64,000 bases of DNA from Bin80 sp026709335. Its GTDB lineage: Bacteria > Bacteroidota > Rhodothermia > Rhodothermales > Bin80. The position numbers and the translations under genes were made by a program. Below, one piece after another: positions 54,829 to 63,360 of this stretch; position 1 is the stretch's first letter; every line of letters begins with the position of its first letter. The stretch spans positions 1,054,001 through 1,118,000 of the forward strand of contig OZ241385.1 of NCBI GenBank assembly GCA_965200825.1, in the 5' to 3' direction. The notes below the pieces were generated by a model. That model ran no database searches and was not told the origin of the DNA. It saw only the letters and a program-made list of their open reading frames with translations.

Positions 54829-55951
54829 TCACTCCGTTATTTCGATACTCCAAGTGCTCCCGCCATTTTCGGACAGTTACTTTTTGAAATGCACGCACTA
54901 CCGGATTTACTTCCATTGGGGGTGCCTCCCAAAAAGATTCATAACCGTCCTGTTCTGCTTCCATAGCAAATTGATCTTCGGAGAGCAAAGGACCGATCAA
55001 TCGACGATTAGCAATCTTCAATACCATAGTCATGGCCCAACGTGGAATACGCACGGGTAGAAAAGGAATCTTCAGTGACTTGAAGTAGAACAAAAAGAAT
55101 GTACGGCTAGTGCGTTCATCAATGGGAAGCACAAAAAGCCAGTGCTTGATCTCGTCATCTGTATTTGACCATTGGTAGGGATACTCAAAACAGAGGTCCA
55201 TTTTGTTAGTGTCAATTCGATCATGCTCAACGAAGAGACTAGAGATACGGCCTCGGCCGACTTTGGTATTGTAAGCGAGATGAACATTGTCACCAACCGT
55301 TTCAAATCGTATAAGCTCTGCACCTTGAAAAGGTCGATATTTGCGGTGTAGATAGGCATGAGAAAAGTCGCTCACATTATCTATAACCATCGAGTGGTGA
55401 GCAGAACATTTAAAGCTGACTGGTACACAAGCCCACCGCCCTGGTCCTTCGAGTTCAGGAATTTCGGGAATTTGGCGAGATTCAGCCATTTCAGGATTAC
55501 CGGGAAATATCCAAACCAAACCGTATCGGATCTTGACAGGATAGCTTCGAACCGCAAGTTTCGGGACGCTTTTCCGACCGAAAAGATCAGGGATTTCTAC
55601 AACACGTCCAGTTTGGTCATACTCCCATCCATGATAAGGGCACACAAGTCTACAGCCCTCTACATTTCCCTTGGAGAGTTTTAATTGTCTATGTAGGCAA
55701 CGATTTTCAATCGCATGAAAGGAACCATCTTTGGTACGATAAAGCGCAATGGATCGTTTCCAGAAGATGACCTCTACCGTAGTACCAGGTTTAACTCGGC
55801 GTACCTCCTCCACCGCATACCAATAGTCAGGGTGCATCCCGGAAGAACGAGCTTGCTGGCGCAGAGTACCTCCTTCTTCAAATCGAGGTGGAGCAGTTGT
55901 TGAAGGATCGACATCATGTGTTGGTTGAGATGTTATCTTGGTATCTGACAT
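54791..55951 (-). CDS. Rieske oxygenase, SdmA-like sterol C4-demethylase candidate
   Basis: A 386-residue Rieske non-heme iron oxygenase. The [2Fe-2S] ligands are Cys85-x-His87 and Cys104-x-x-His107 (CLHRQLKL, RLVCPYHGWEYDQTG). The mononuclear iron site lies in VIDNVSDFSHAYLHRKYRPF, with Asp195, His198 and His202 as likely ligands. The two His are spaced H-x3-H where H-x4-H is usual. In Methylococcus capsulatus, SdmA is a Rieske oxygenase that, with SdmB, removes a C4 methyl. This gene next to an SdmB-like reductase inside a sterol operon fits that role. The electron-transfer partner is not encoded nearby. Confidence 0.85.
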   Translation of the reverse strand: MSDTKITSQPTHDVDPSTTAPPRFEEGGTLRQQARSSGMHPDYWYAVEEVRRVKPGTTVEVIFWKRSIALYRTKDGSFHAIENRCLHRQLKLSKGNVEGCRLVCPYHGWEYDQTGRVVEIPDLFGRKSVPKLAVRSYPVKIRYGLVWIFPGNPEMAESRQIPEIPELEGPGRWACVPVSFKCSAHHSMVIDNVSDFSHAYLHRKYRPFQGAELIRFETVGDNVHLAYNTKVGRGRISSLFVEHDRIDTNKMDLCFEYPYQWSNTDDEIKHWLFVLPIDERTSRTFFLFYFKSLKIPFLPVRIPRWAMTMVLKIANRRLIGPLLSEDQFAMEAEQDGYESFWEAPPMEVNPVVRAFQKVTVRKWREHLEYRNNGVNGVHATSSQSDG

Positions 55952-55979
55952 AGTGCCTAAATCTGAAGAGATTAGTTAG

Positions 55980-57083
55980 TTAAATATTAAGATTTCTTGG
56001 AGGTTTTGCTTTCGGATTTGTAATTGCGTTGCGAGAGTAGTGAAATGCATATGCTTCATGCACCGCGTCACGGATTGTGGTTGGCTTAAACCCAAGTTCA
56101 TTTCTCGCTTTGCTGGTATCTGCATGGCGACGTTTTTGCAGCAGTCGAATTGCACCAGGTGTGAAGCGTTGTGGGACACTGGGGTGAAATTTACTCAGAT
56201 AAAAACTTGCAATCTCCGATGCCACTAGCATCAAGCGGGGGGGAATTCTGCGGCTGGATCTTTTAATACCTGAGACTTCCTCAAACAGGTCCAATATTTG
56301 GGAAATCGTCTTATACTCGGTGCTGAAGATATATTTTTCCCCGGAGCGTCCATGGTGCATGCACAAAAGATGTCCCTGAACGATATCACGAGCCGCGACA
56401 AATTCAAAGCCCCCGTCCACATATGCGCGAATTTTGCCACGGGTGTAATCACATAAAGTTCTTCCCAGGCGGGAAGGAAGGTAATCATAACTCCCAATGA
56501 GGGCGCAGCATGTTGCTACAACAACATCTTGTCCTTGCGCCGCTGCCCTCCAGCATTCATGCTCAACCAATACCTTGCTACGCTCATAGGGCATTGTACG
56601 CTCCATGGGGTAGAACTGCATCGTTTCGTTACTGGGGGCTGACGGATCATCTAGATCATATCCAACCGCGCTGAAGGATCCTGTTACAACTACTCGCCCT
56701 GCGTTAGCTTCCCGGGCTGCTTGCAATATATTGCGGGTCCCAATTACGTTGCATTCGTATATTTCCCGACGATGGGCATGATTCCCGACGATGGTCGATA
56801 TTTTTGCAGCGACATGATAAATGCCTTGGCAACCTTCTACGGCCTTTTTGGTGGCATCGAGATCCCGAACATCTCCGTAGACCCGTTCAACGTCAAGGCC
56901 TTCAAGTGCTTCGTTATTATCCTCTTGACGTAGTAATACCCTCACCCGCACGTCATCACTAAGGAGTCGTCTCAGGAGATTTGCTCCCAAGTGACCTGCA
57001 GCCCCAGTCAATAAATAGGGTGCATTTGGTGAACTGGTAGGTGAATTTGATTCAGAAGAATTAACAATGGGATTATCAGGCAT
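55980..57083 (-). CDS. Extended SDR reductase, SdmB-like (3-beta-HSD type)
   Basis: A 367-residue extended short-chain dehydrogenase. YLLTGAAGHLGANLLRRLL is the glycine-rich cofactor loop, YHVAAKIS and VVVTGSFSAVGYD form the core strands, and PYERSKVLVEHE has the catalytic Tyr-x-x-x-Lys. The protein resembles 3-beta-hydroxysteroid dehydrogenase/HpnA-like reductases. First gene of the minus-strand sterol operon, directly ahead of the Rieske oxygenase. It is best explained as SdmB, which completes C4 demethylation after SdmA oxidation. HpnA-like hopanoid roles are less likely, as no hopanoid genes are present. Confidence 0.82.
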   Translation of the reverse strand: MPDNPIVNSSESNSPTSSPNAPYLLTGAAGHLGANLLRRLLSDDVRVRVLLRQEDNNEALEGLDVERVYGDVRDLDATKKAVEGCQGIYHVAAKISTIVGNHAHRREIYECNVIGTRNILQAAREANAGRVVVTGSFSAVGYDLDDPSAPSNETMQFYPMERTMPYERSKVLVEHECWRAAAQGQDVVVATCCALIGSYDYLPSRLGRTLCDYTRGKIRAYVDGGFEFVAARDIVQGHLLCMHHGRSGEKYIFSTEYKTISQILDLFEEVSGIKRSSRRIPPRLMLVASEIASFYLSKFHPSVPQRFTPGAIRLLQKRRHADTSKARNELGFKPTTIRDAVHEAYAFHYSRNAITNPKAKPPRNLNI

Positions 57084-57369
57084 CTACTACAAAGAAGCAA
57101 TACAGATTTCTAGGTGCAACATCATAAGATCGCGGATCATACGATAACGAGACCAACAGCCTGTGGGCTCTTGAAAAGAAGACAAGTACACGCAACTCAA
57201 ACTGATTTAGTACAACAACCGTGGGCAAAAGCAGGCAACGCATTCTCACGCAAGGAAGTTATACAATACACTAAACACTAGAGAGTAACTGAGTTGAGGG
57301 TTAAGGAAATACCATTATCTAACATCTATTATTATTATTTCTTGTGATGGATAAACTATTTCAATAATA
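57084..57369. promoter_or_regulatory. Promoter-side gap of the sterol operon
   Basis: 286 bases between the sdmB-like start and the ISL3 element. No gene is supported. The promoter for the minus-strand sterol operon must lie here or across the ISL3 insertion. The distal part is AT-rich with ATTATTATT repeats. Confidence 0.45.
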
Positions 57370-58657
57370 GGTTCTACTGGGCTTTGTGTGGTTTGAGATC
57401 TAGACCTCCGCAGAAGAAGAGAATTGCGACTCTGAAGTTTTCAAACCTTCTGTATCCTCTTCCGATGGTTTTGATCTCTTGAATTTTCCCATTCATACGT
57501 TCAGCGATCGCATTGGATTGTGGATGGCAAAGCGCGTTACAGACTCCCTCATAATGTTCTCTGAACATCTCTGCAATCTTGATGACTTCTTTCACCCCTG
57601 CGGTTTCCACGCTTTTGATCCAGAGATCAAAATCTTTCTTTGCTTCGGCGAAAGAGGTGCTGTTAAAGAGGGCTTTGAAGTCTTCTCGCAATCGCCAGGC
57701 TACACTGACTTCCAGGTTGGCTTCCTGGATGATCTTGAAGATCTCTTCCTGCGTTTTGGTGCGATTCTTCTCGTTCTTCAACAGTGCAAATCGGCTCCCC
57801 TTCAATTCTTCCGGATGGGTTTTCACTTCACGCTGGCGAACCTTGTTCAGCGCTGTATTGAGATACTGGATCAAATGAAACCGGTCGTGGATCAGGGCCG
57901 CCTCGGGAAAAACGGTTTTGACCGCTCCAATGAAGGCTTTCCACATATCGATGGAGACCGTCTCTACTTTCTCTTTTAGGTCTTCAAAAATGCGCTCTAA
58001 GAGTGCGATCGTGCCTTTTTTCGTCCGCCCTTCCCCGACATCAAGCACCACACCACGGGTCGAATCACAAACGATCGTTGCATAGACATGCCCGCGCCGG
58101 AGGGCTTTCTCATCCACGCTCACATGAGCGACTGCTTCCAGCTTCCTTCGCTTCATTCCGCGCTCAACCCCCCGGTGCATGAACGCATGAACCTGATCAA
58201 ATGAGCAGCGGATCAACCCGGCCGTTTTGGTCTGATTCTTGTTCACCCGCAGGATCTCTATCGCCCAGCTCTCAAACGAATGCGTCGCATGACTTGATGG
58301 ATCCGTCCAGGGAATCTCCATCGTTTTGATCCCCGCAGAAGACTTCACGCGTGGAAGTCTGCAATGAATATAACAAACGCTCTGAAACCAGTCCAAGTGA
58401 CGCCATACGCGCTCCCTGCGACGGTCATAAAATACTCCGGGTTCTCCCGTCTCTGGACAGATCAGGTTCTGCCCCGAATGCGAAAGATAAACATCAATTC
58501 GTCGCTCCTTCGGGTTAAAGGTGACCTCGTCAACTTGCCACTCGGAGTCAAGTCCTAACGAGTCCCGCATCACCGCATTCATAAATTCCTTTGTCATGAA
58601 ATTTCTATATTTGATTCAGCTTGAATTTAATCATTTCATACAAAACCCTACAGAACC
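57370..58657 (-). mobile_element. ISL3-family insertion sequence, complete with target duplication
   Basis: A 1288-bp element. The left end GGTTCTACTGGGCTTTGTGT and the reverse complement of the right end, GGTTCTGTAGGGTTTTGTAT, are imperfect inverted repeats (15 of 20). The identical 8-mer CAATAATA flanks both ends (57362-57369 and 58658-58665), the target-duplication length of ISL3 elements. A perfect duplication implies a recent insertion. It lies between the two divergent arms of the sterol cluster. Confidence 0.93.
57374..58597 (-). CDS. ISL3-family transposase
   Basis: A 407-residue transposase that appears intact. Core features are VSVDEKALRRGHVYATIVCD with the first catalytic Asp, VETVSIDMWKAFIGAVKTVF with the second, and LCHPQSNAIAERMNGKIQEI with the catalytic Glu region. 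ALIHDRFHLIQYLNTALNKV is typical of ISL3. The C-terminus reaches into the left inverted repeat, as expected for a compact IS. Confidence 0.95.
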   Translation of the reverse strand: MTKEFMNAVMRDSLGLDSEWQVDEVTFNPKERRIDVYLSHSGQNLICPETGEPGVFYDRRRERVWRHLDWFQSVCYIHCRLPRVKSSAGIKTMEIPWTDPSSHATHSFESWAIEILRVNKNQTKTAGLIRCSFDQVHAFMHRGVERGMKRRKLEAVAHVSVDEKALRRGHVYATIVCDSTRGVVLDVGEGRTKKGTIALLERIFEDLKEKVETVSIDMWKAFIGAVKTVFPEAALIHDRFHLIQYLNTALNKVRQREVKTHPEELKGSRFALLKNEKNRTKTQEEIFKIIQEANLEVSVAWRLREDFKALFNSTSFAEAKKDFDLWIKSVETAGVKEVIKIAEMFREHYEGVCNALCHPQSNAIAERMNGKIQEIKTIGRGYRRFENFRVAILFFCGGLDLKPHKAQ

Positions 58658-59111
58658 CAATAATATTATTTCAACAATTCGACGAGATATCTGTAACAGA
58701 CAATTCCGAAAATATTAAATCCAAGAAACGGCTACGGAACCATCATTTCTTTATAAACTATTCGTAACTTCAACATTTATCATACCTAATAGAAAGATAA
58801 GAAATTTCTGATAACTAGAGACAAACAGAATTTGTGAAGAGATTTTCCCTGGTTTGGTAAATAGTTGGTTATTGGTTATGGGGGCGTATTGCAACTACCA
58901 TCAGCTTTTTGATAACTCATAGGAAACGTCAGCGGGGTTGCGTATATGTTAGATTAAGTGTGACCGCGTGGTGATCTGCATCCTCAGTTGATGGTTTTTG
59001 CCTGTCACTCTTCGCCAATACGTTAGTTGAATCAGTACCATCTCGAAGATGTTTCCGATTCGCGCTAAATTGATCAGAATCAACAGTTAACGCACTTATA
59101 TTGATATTTAG
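58658..59111. promoter_or_regulatory. Gap upstream of squalene synthase
   Basis: About 450 AT-rich bases with no supported gene. A minus-strand frame (58929-59132) lacks any coding signature. The promoter of the squalene synthase gene is expected here. Confidence 0.45.
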
Positions 59112-60143
59112 ATGGCAGCTGATTATTCCCATCTTAAAGAAGATTTGGCTTATCAGACAGAAATTCTACAGGATGTCTCTCGAACCTTCGCATTAACGAT
59201 TCCCGAGCTGCCCTCTGAGCTACGAATCGTCGTTGGTAATGGCTATCTCTTGTGTCGAATCGCGGATACAATAGAAGATGAGGAGGGGCTTTCCGCACAA
59301 CAGAAACGTGAATTCTCTGACCGTTGGTTTAATGTATTGAAGGGAACCACTGATGCGGAGACTTTTTCCCGAGATTTGGGCAAATTGCTCACTCTCTCTG
59401 CAACAGAACGAGAAATTGATTTAATTGACAACGTAAATAGGGTTGTCAGAATTACAAACAGTTTTTCCGAGCCGCAAAAGAAGGCACTTTTGCGTTGTGT
59501 GGATATCATGGCCGATGGCATGGCCGTATTCCAACAGAACGCCAGTCTCGAAGGATTGACAGATTTGGACCATCTTAATCGCTACTGCTATCATGTTGCA
59601 GGCGTTGTTGGTGAAATGCTGACAGAACTTTTCTGTGATTATTCCGATGAAATCGCAACACACAAGGACGCGCTCTTTACACTCTCCTCGTCCTTTGGAC
59701 AGGGCCTCCAGATGACGAATATTCTCAAAGACATCTGGGAGGACCATCGTCGTGGTGCTTGCTGGTTACCACGCAGTGTTTTTCAGGAGAATGGCTTTGA
59801 TCTTCATTCCCTTTCTCCAGATCATACCGATCCTGGATTCACACGGGGAATGAACACTCTCATTGCGGTTGCCCGCCAACATCTCAATAACGCGCTCCAA
59901 TATACTCTTCTCATCCCTGCTCATGAAGTCGGTATTCGTCGCTTCTGCCTATGGGCGCTCGGAATGGCGGTTCTAACCTTGCGAAAAACTTATAACACCC
60001 CAACGTTCAAAAGCGGTCAGGATGTCAAAATCACAAGGCGAACGGTAAAAGCGGTTGTTGTGTCTACCAGCGTACTCGCACGCTTTGATTCTGCCTTAAA
60101 ATTACTACACTTTGTTCTTAGCCGAGGCCTCCCCCGCCCCTGA
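59112..60143 (+). CDS. Squalene synthase
   Basis: A 343-residue eukaryote-like squalene synthase that condenses two farnesyl diphosphates through presqualene diphosphate. The first Asp-rich motif is CRIADTIEDEEG (Asp52-Asp56) and the second is MTNILKDIWEDHRRGACWLP (Asp207-Asp211). QDVSRTFALTIPELP and YCYHVAGVVGEMLTELF are also hallmark segments. It supplies the substrate for the monooxygenase-cyclase of the divergent operon. No C-terminal membrane anchor is evident. The proteobacterial HpnCDE route is absent from this window. Confidence 0.93.
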   Translation: MAADYSHLKEDLAYQTEILQDVSRTFALTIPELPSELRIVVGNGYLLCRIADTIEDEEGLSAQQKREFSDRWFNVLKGTTDAETFSRDLGKLLTLSATEREIDLIDNVNRVVRITNSFSEPQKKALLRCVDIMADGMAVFQQNASLEGLTDLDHLNRYCYHVAGVVGEMLTELFCDYSDEIATHKDALFTLSSSFGQGLQMTNILKDIWEDHRRGACWLPRSVFQENGFDLHSLSPDHTDPGFTRGMNTLIAVARQHLNNALQYTLLIPAHEVGIRRFCLWALGMAVLTLRKTYNTPTFKSGQDVKITRRTVKAVVVSTSVLARFDSALKLLHFVLSRGLPRP

Positions 60144-60263
60144 AACATCTGTAGTCACATTTTCATTACAGCAACTTTGCAATTTGTAGTGGAATTTTTC
60201 ATGAGTTTTGGTGGTTTCCATTTTCAGGGAATCTGTCCTGAACACCATTAATTCGGTGTTTTT

Positions 60264-60655
60264 CTACATTTCCTCTTCCTTTTCTGTCGGACATTTTGCC
60301 TTGGTTTTTTGCACATTTCTGCCCAATCTTAGCCCCATTGCTTGGAAGACTTTTTGCGCAAACGGCTTCAGTTTTGCATCTTGCTTGAGCAGGATACAGT
60401 AGGTCTCGTTTTGCGGAAGAACGGCCGCCACCCGGTTCTGATGATTGAGTTTGACCTTGATCGTTCCCCAGCTGCTGTGGATCTGATGATCCCCAAGTTT
60501 ACTCCGAATCAGATGCGCGGTATGAAAGGCGAGAATGCACAAAAACAGATACGCCTCAATCCGCAGTTTCTTGCGGTGGTAAATCGGGGCAGGCCCAGAT
60601 CGGATCTCATGTATCGTCTAGAAAATCGAGAAGTTTCCCGAATCATCGAGATCAT
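60264..60655 (-). pseudogene. IS1634-family transposase C-terminal remnant
   Basis: The minus strand encodes the C-terminal end of an IS1634-type transposase: PIYHRKKLRIEAYLFLCILA then FHTAHLIRSKL and FQAMGLRLG. It is preceded in another frame by YMRSDLGL, so a one-base frameshift has broken the gene. The N-terminal three quarters are missing. It lies beside the squalene synthase gene, so both this end and the middle of the sterol cluster are marked by mobile elements. Confidence 0.75.
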
Positions 60656-61773
60656 CTAGGTTTGTAAACCCGAATTTGGGGAAACCCCTCATTTTGCGTT
60701 GTAGTGAAACGATATTCACCGTCTACGGCCAACAGATGTTCACTAGGTTCTGGACCAGTACCCAGATAATGTCCCAAACCTGTTCGTGCATCAATACGAA
60801 ATATGTGATTTTCCGTGAATTTGAGAGGTAGCATGTTTCCCGAATCTTTTTCTACAAAACCATAGGTTACGTAGAAATAATTCCCATCAGAAAAAAGTGA
60901 CTGGAATACTGACGTACCATCTTCTAGCAGAACAGTGTGATACATCCTCCCATTCTCTACACTCTCTAGAACCGTGCCGCTACGATAATCTGAAAACGTT
61001 ACCTGCCAGAGTACTTCTCCATCTTCCGAATATCCTGTCATTACAGGAATATGGTTGGTGACCTGAGCAATCACACCGTGCTTTACATTGCACGCAAGCA
61101 TTGCATCCAACATAATCATGGATACAATAAAAGGCTTCTTGTAATTGTATGGTTTACCGAAGGAATTTTCCCAATTACCGTCCAGCGTATATTTGTGAAT
61201 CACGCCATCATGTTGTTCCTCAACATAACTCTGGTTATAGTAATATCCATTCATGGCACAGAGCGCATGTCCTTTGTATGCGGGTCGATTTGTAGAAATC
61301 AGATTGAATATATCTTCTTCACGCCGGAATACATGATCCACTTCGATGTCCCCCACAATTATCTTACGACCATCTTCTATAACTGAGAGCCCCAAGGGTT
61401 GACGGAACTCACCAGGCCCCCCTCCAGAAGTGCTCACATCAGCAATAAATTCACCATCATAACCGTAGGCTCGAACTTGTGAATACATTAGATCAACATA
61501 GTACATAGTACCATTCTGATCAATATCAAAATTCATCAATAACCCAATCATTTCGTACGCATGCCCCTCATTAACGCCTACCGTTGCTATTACGTCCATC
61601 ATATCCCAATTCCACATCTTCTCGTTATCACTATGTCCTAACTCAAAACGAGGATCTGAGGAAACTGGAATATTTTCCTTGGTAGGATGAATTACTGACT
61701 GAGCAGATGTTCCCAACGAAAATAGCAGAAGCACGACCGACAGAATAAGGTTACATCTAACGTATCGCATCAT
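60652..61773 (-). CDS. 6-bladed beta-propeller secreted protein
   Basis: A 373-residue protein with a signal peptide ending at GTSAQ (residue 25). The body has NHL-like propeller blades: NFDIDQNGTMYYVDLMYSQV followed by RAYGYDGEFI, then SGGGPGEFRQPLGLSVIEDG followed by RKIIVGDIE. FRIDARTGLGHYLG closes a later blade. This 6-bladed beta-propeller family is common in Bacteroidota-group genomes, often of unknown role. The 3' end touches the IS1634 remnant but appears complete. Confidence 0.82.
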   Translation of the reverse strand: MMRYVRCNLILSVVLLLFSLGTSAQSVIHPTKENIPVSSDPRFELGHSDNEKMWNWDMMDVIATVGVNEGHAYEMIGLLMNFDIDQNGTMYYVDLMYSQVRAYGYDGEFIADVSTSGGGPGEFRQPLGLSVIEDGRKIIVGDIEVDHVFRREEDIFNLISTNRPAYKGHALCAMNGYYYNQSYVEEQHDGVIHKYTLDGNWENSFGKPYNYKKPFIVSMIMLDAMLACNVKHGVIAQVTNHIPVMTGYSEDGEVLWQVTFSDYRSGTVLESVENGRMYHTVLLEDGTSVFQSLFSDGNYFYVTYGFVEKDSGNMLPLKFTENHIFRIDARTGLGHYLGTGPEPSEHLLAVDGEYRFTTTQNEGFPQIRVYKPR

Positions 61774-62894
61774 GAGAATATCGGATATTTTTAAAGGAAG
61801 TAATAACGAGGTTCATAGCACACTACTGAAGATGAGTTTTCTTTCAATATCTGTCAACCTTCATCAAAAATTCGCATTCGGTATAGATTTCTATCTTTTT
61901 TCGAAGCTGTATCAAGATTTCGGCGAGTTACCGTCATAAGCTCCGTAAGGCTCGATTAATTGTAGACACGTCGTGTCATGTTTAGAAGGCGAAGTGCCGT
62001 TTCTCTGGATGAATACCAATCTAGTCTGAAGTTCTTTGTGATAGGGTTCATGAATGTTTTCTCTTGGATCGCCCCTGACTCTCTACCCTACCACTTAATT
62101 ATTTTCTGCACGCCCATCGGCTTCCATCCGCCCGCGCAGAATATATCCCACTCGGTAAGGCATCTCCATCCCCGTTGTATCTGGTGCAAGCCACTCCCGC
62201 AGAGTTGATTCGTGGCTATCACTATCCTGCACCCGATACATCAAACACATCCAGTCGTACATTCGCCGCCTGTTTTGCAGTAAACCTGCGAACTATCGGC
62301 ACGTTCAGTTACTCTCGATTTTGTTAGATCAACGATTTACAAAGGCCCGTATCGGTGCCCATTTAAATTTTGTCAGAGCTGGCTCAGAATACCAGTAGAT
62401 CCCTGCAATGACCGTATTCGCTCGCTTCAACAAACATTTTTTGGATTCATAGATAGCTGATTCACCTCCGTAGATCGCTTGTAACCCAGGAGAAGGTCAC
62501 CACGAGGGCTTGGGATACGAAACCATCCGATTCTGGAACAAGCCCGGATGGCACGCGATGTCTCAACTCTCACCTTTGTCTCTGGAACGCTGCGTCAGTG
62601 TCATGCGTGTGGATCATGTATTCCCGCTCGCCAATGAAATACGTGGCCTCTTGCGTAAAGGGTTCAGTGTGTTCGTCGTCGCAGTGATACGAACAGTACC
62701 TGACGGTGCCCTCTCTATCGTCCCAAACTGGAGATTGGAATCTGCCGAAGCAGATCATCTCAAACTGTATATCTACCCAAGCTCAAACTCCTATTGCGGA
62801 ACAAGTTTGGAAACATCGGCTTAAACCCGGTCTAAGCTGGTTGTGGGTAAAATAAGTTGCTGCGACCGTTCTCAGGGATTCGCTTCTTTCTCAG
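61774..62894. other. Gene-poor region containing decayed sequence
   Basis: About 1.1 kb without an intact gene. Plus-strand frames at 61978 and 62510 have no recognisable domain and unusual composition. A decayed type IX sorting-domain fragment is visible near 62.1-62.3 kb on the minus strand. The rest looks like eroded coding sequence, with frames that stay open only briefly. Confidence 0.5.
62096..62300 (-). pseudogene. Remnant of a type IX secretion C-terminal domain
   Basis: One frame reads VRRFTAKQAANVRLDVFDVS before stops, and a second reads YRVGYILRGRMEADGRAENN before a stop at the end. These match the 'VxLxVFDVxGR ... GVYxxRMEADGR' ends of type IX sorted proteins, with the middle frameshifted. 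The upstream body of the original gene is not recognisable. Confidence 0.45.
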
Positions 62895-62900
62895 ATGCTT

Positions 62901-63359
62901 ATGAAATTCTTCCTGATTCCGGCTGTATTTCTGGCAATCCTGTTCTGGGGCTGCATTACGACGCCTTTGGGAGTAACTATCACTTCAAGGGCACCCAAAG
63001 ATTCAACCTCTTCTGGGCCTGTCCAGATAAAGCGAGCATGGATCTTTGTAGAGGGATCTCAGCAAGGGACAACCCCGGCAACTGTTCGTATTCGACGCGA
63101 CTATGAGATTACAAACGTTTCGTTGCACGTAGGGCAGAATTTTGATGAAGTTCGTCGATATGAAATTGAGAGAAGTGTCACATCTAATCGAATCATGCAA
63201 GACTTTACATTTCAGGGCTCTAGCGACAGCGGAATGCTCACATTCAATTCCACCGAATTATCCCGTGACAGCAAAGGCAGATTTATAGTCCCTTATTATC
63301 AGTATCCTCTTCAAATCGTTGATCATGAATACGATTTGGTTTTGATTGTCACCCAATAG
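62901..63359 (+). CDS. Hypothetical lipoprotein
   Basis: A protein of about 152 residues with a lipoprotein signal: MKFFLIPAVFLAILFWGCIT, the Cys being the lipidated residue. The mature part has beta-type composition and no recognised domain. The start at 62901 is preferred over 62895 because it gives the standard signal start. The next gene's GTG begins 1 nt after its stop, so the two are probably one operon. Confidence 0.6.
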   Translation: MKFFLIPAVFLAILFWGCITTPLGVTITSRAPKDSTSSGPVQIKRAWIFVEGSQQGTTPATVRIRRDYEITNVSLHVGQNFDEVRRYEIERSVTSNRIMQDFTFQGSSDSGMLTFNSTELSRDSKGRFIVPYYQYPLQIVDHEYDLVLIVTQ

Positions 63360-63360
63360 A

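Noticed and set aside
55980..57083. HpnA-like hopanoid-associated role for the SDR protein
   Set aside because: It resembles HpnA-type SDRs too, but its position ahead of a Rieske oxygenase in a sterol operon and the lack of hopanoid genes favour an SdmB role.
58929..59132. 67-residue minus-strand ORF overlapping the squalene synthase start
   Set aside because: It overlaps a certain gene, has no domain and occupies the expected promoter region.
62510..62824. 104-residue plus-strand ORF in the gene-poor region
   Set aside because: No recognisable motif. Its complement also opens a frame, and the surroundings are eroded. Not enough to call a gene.
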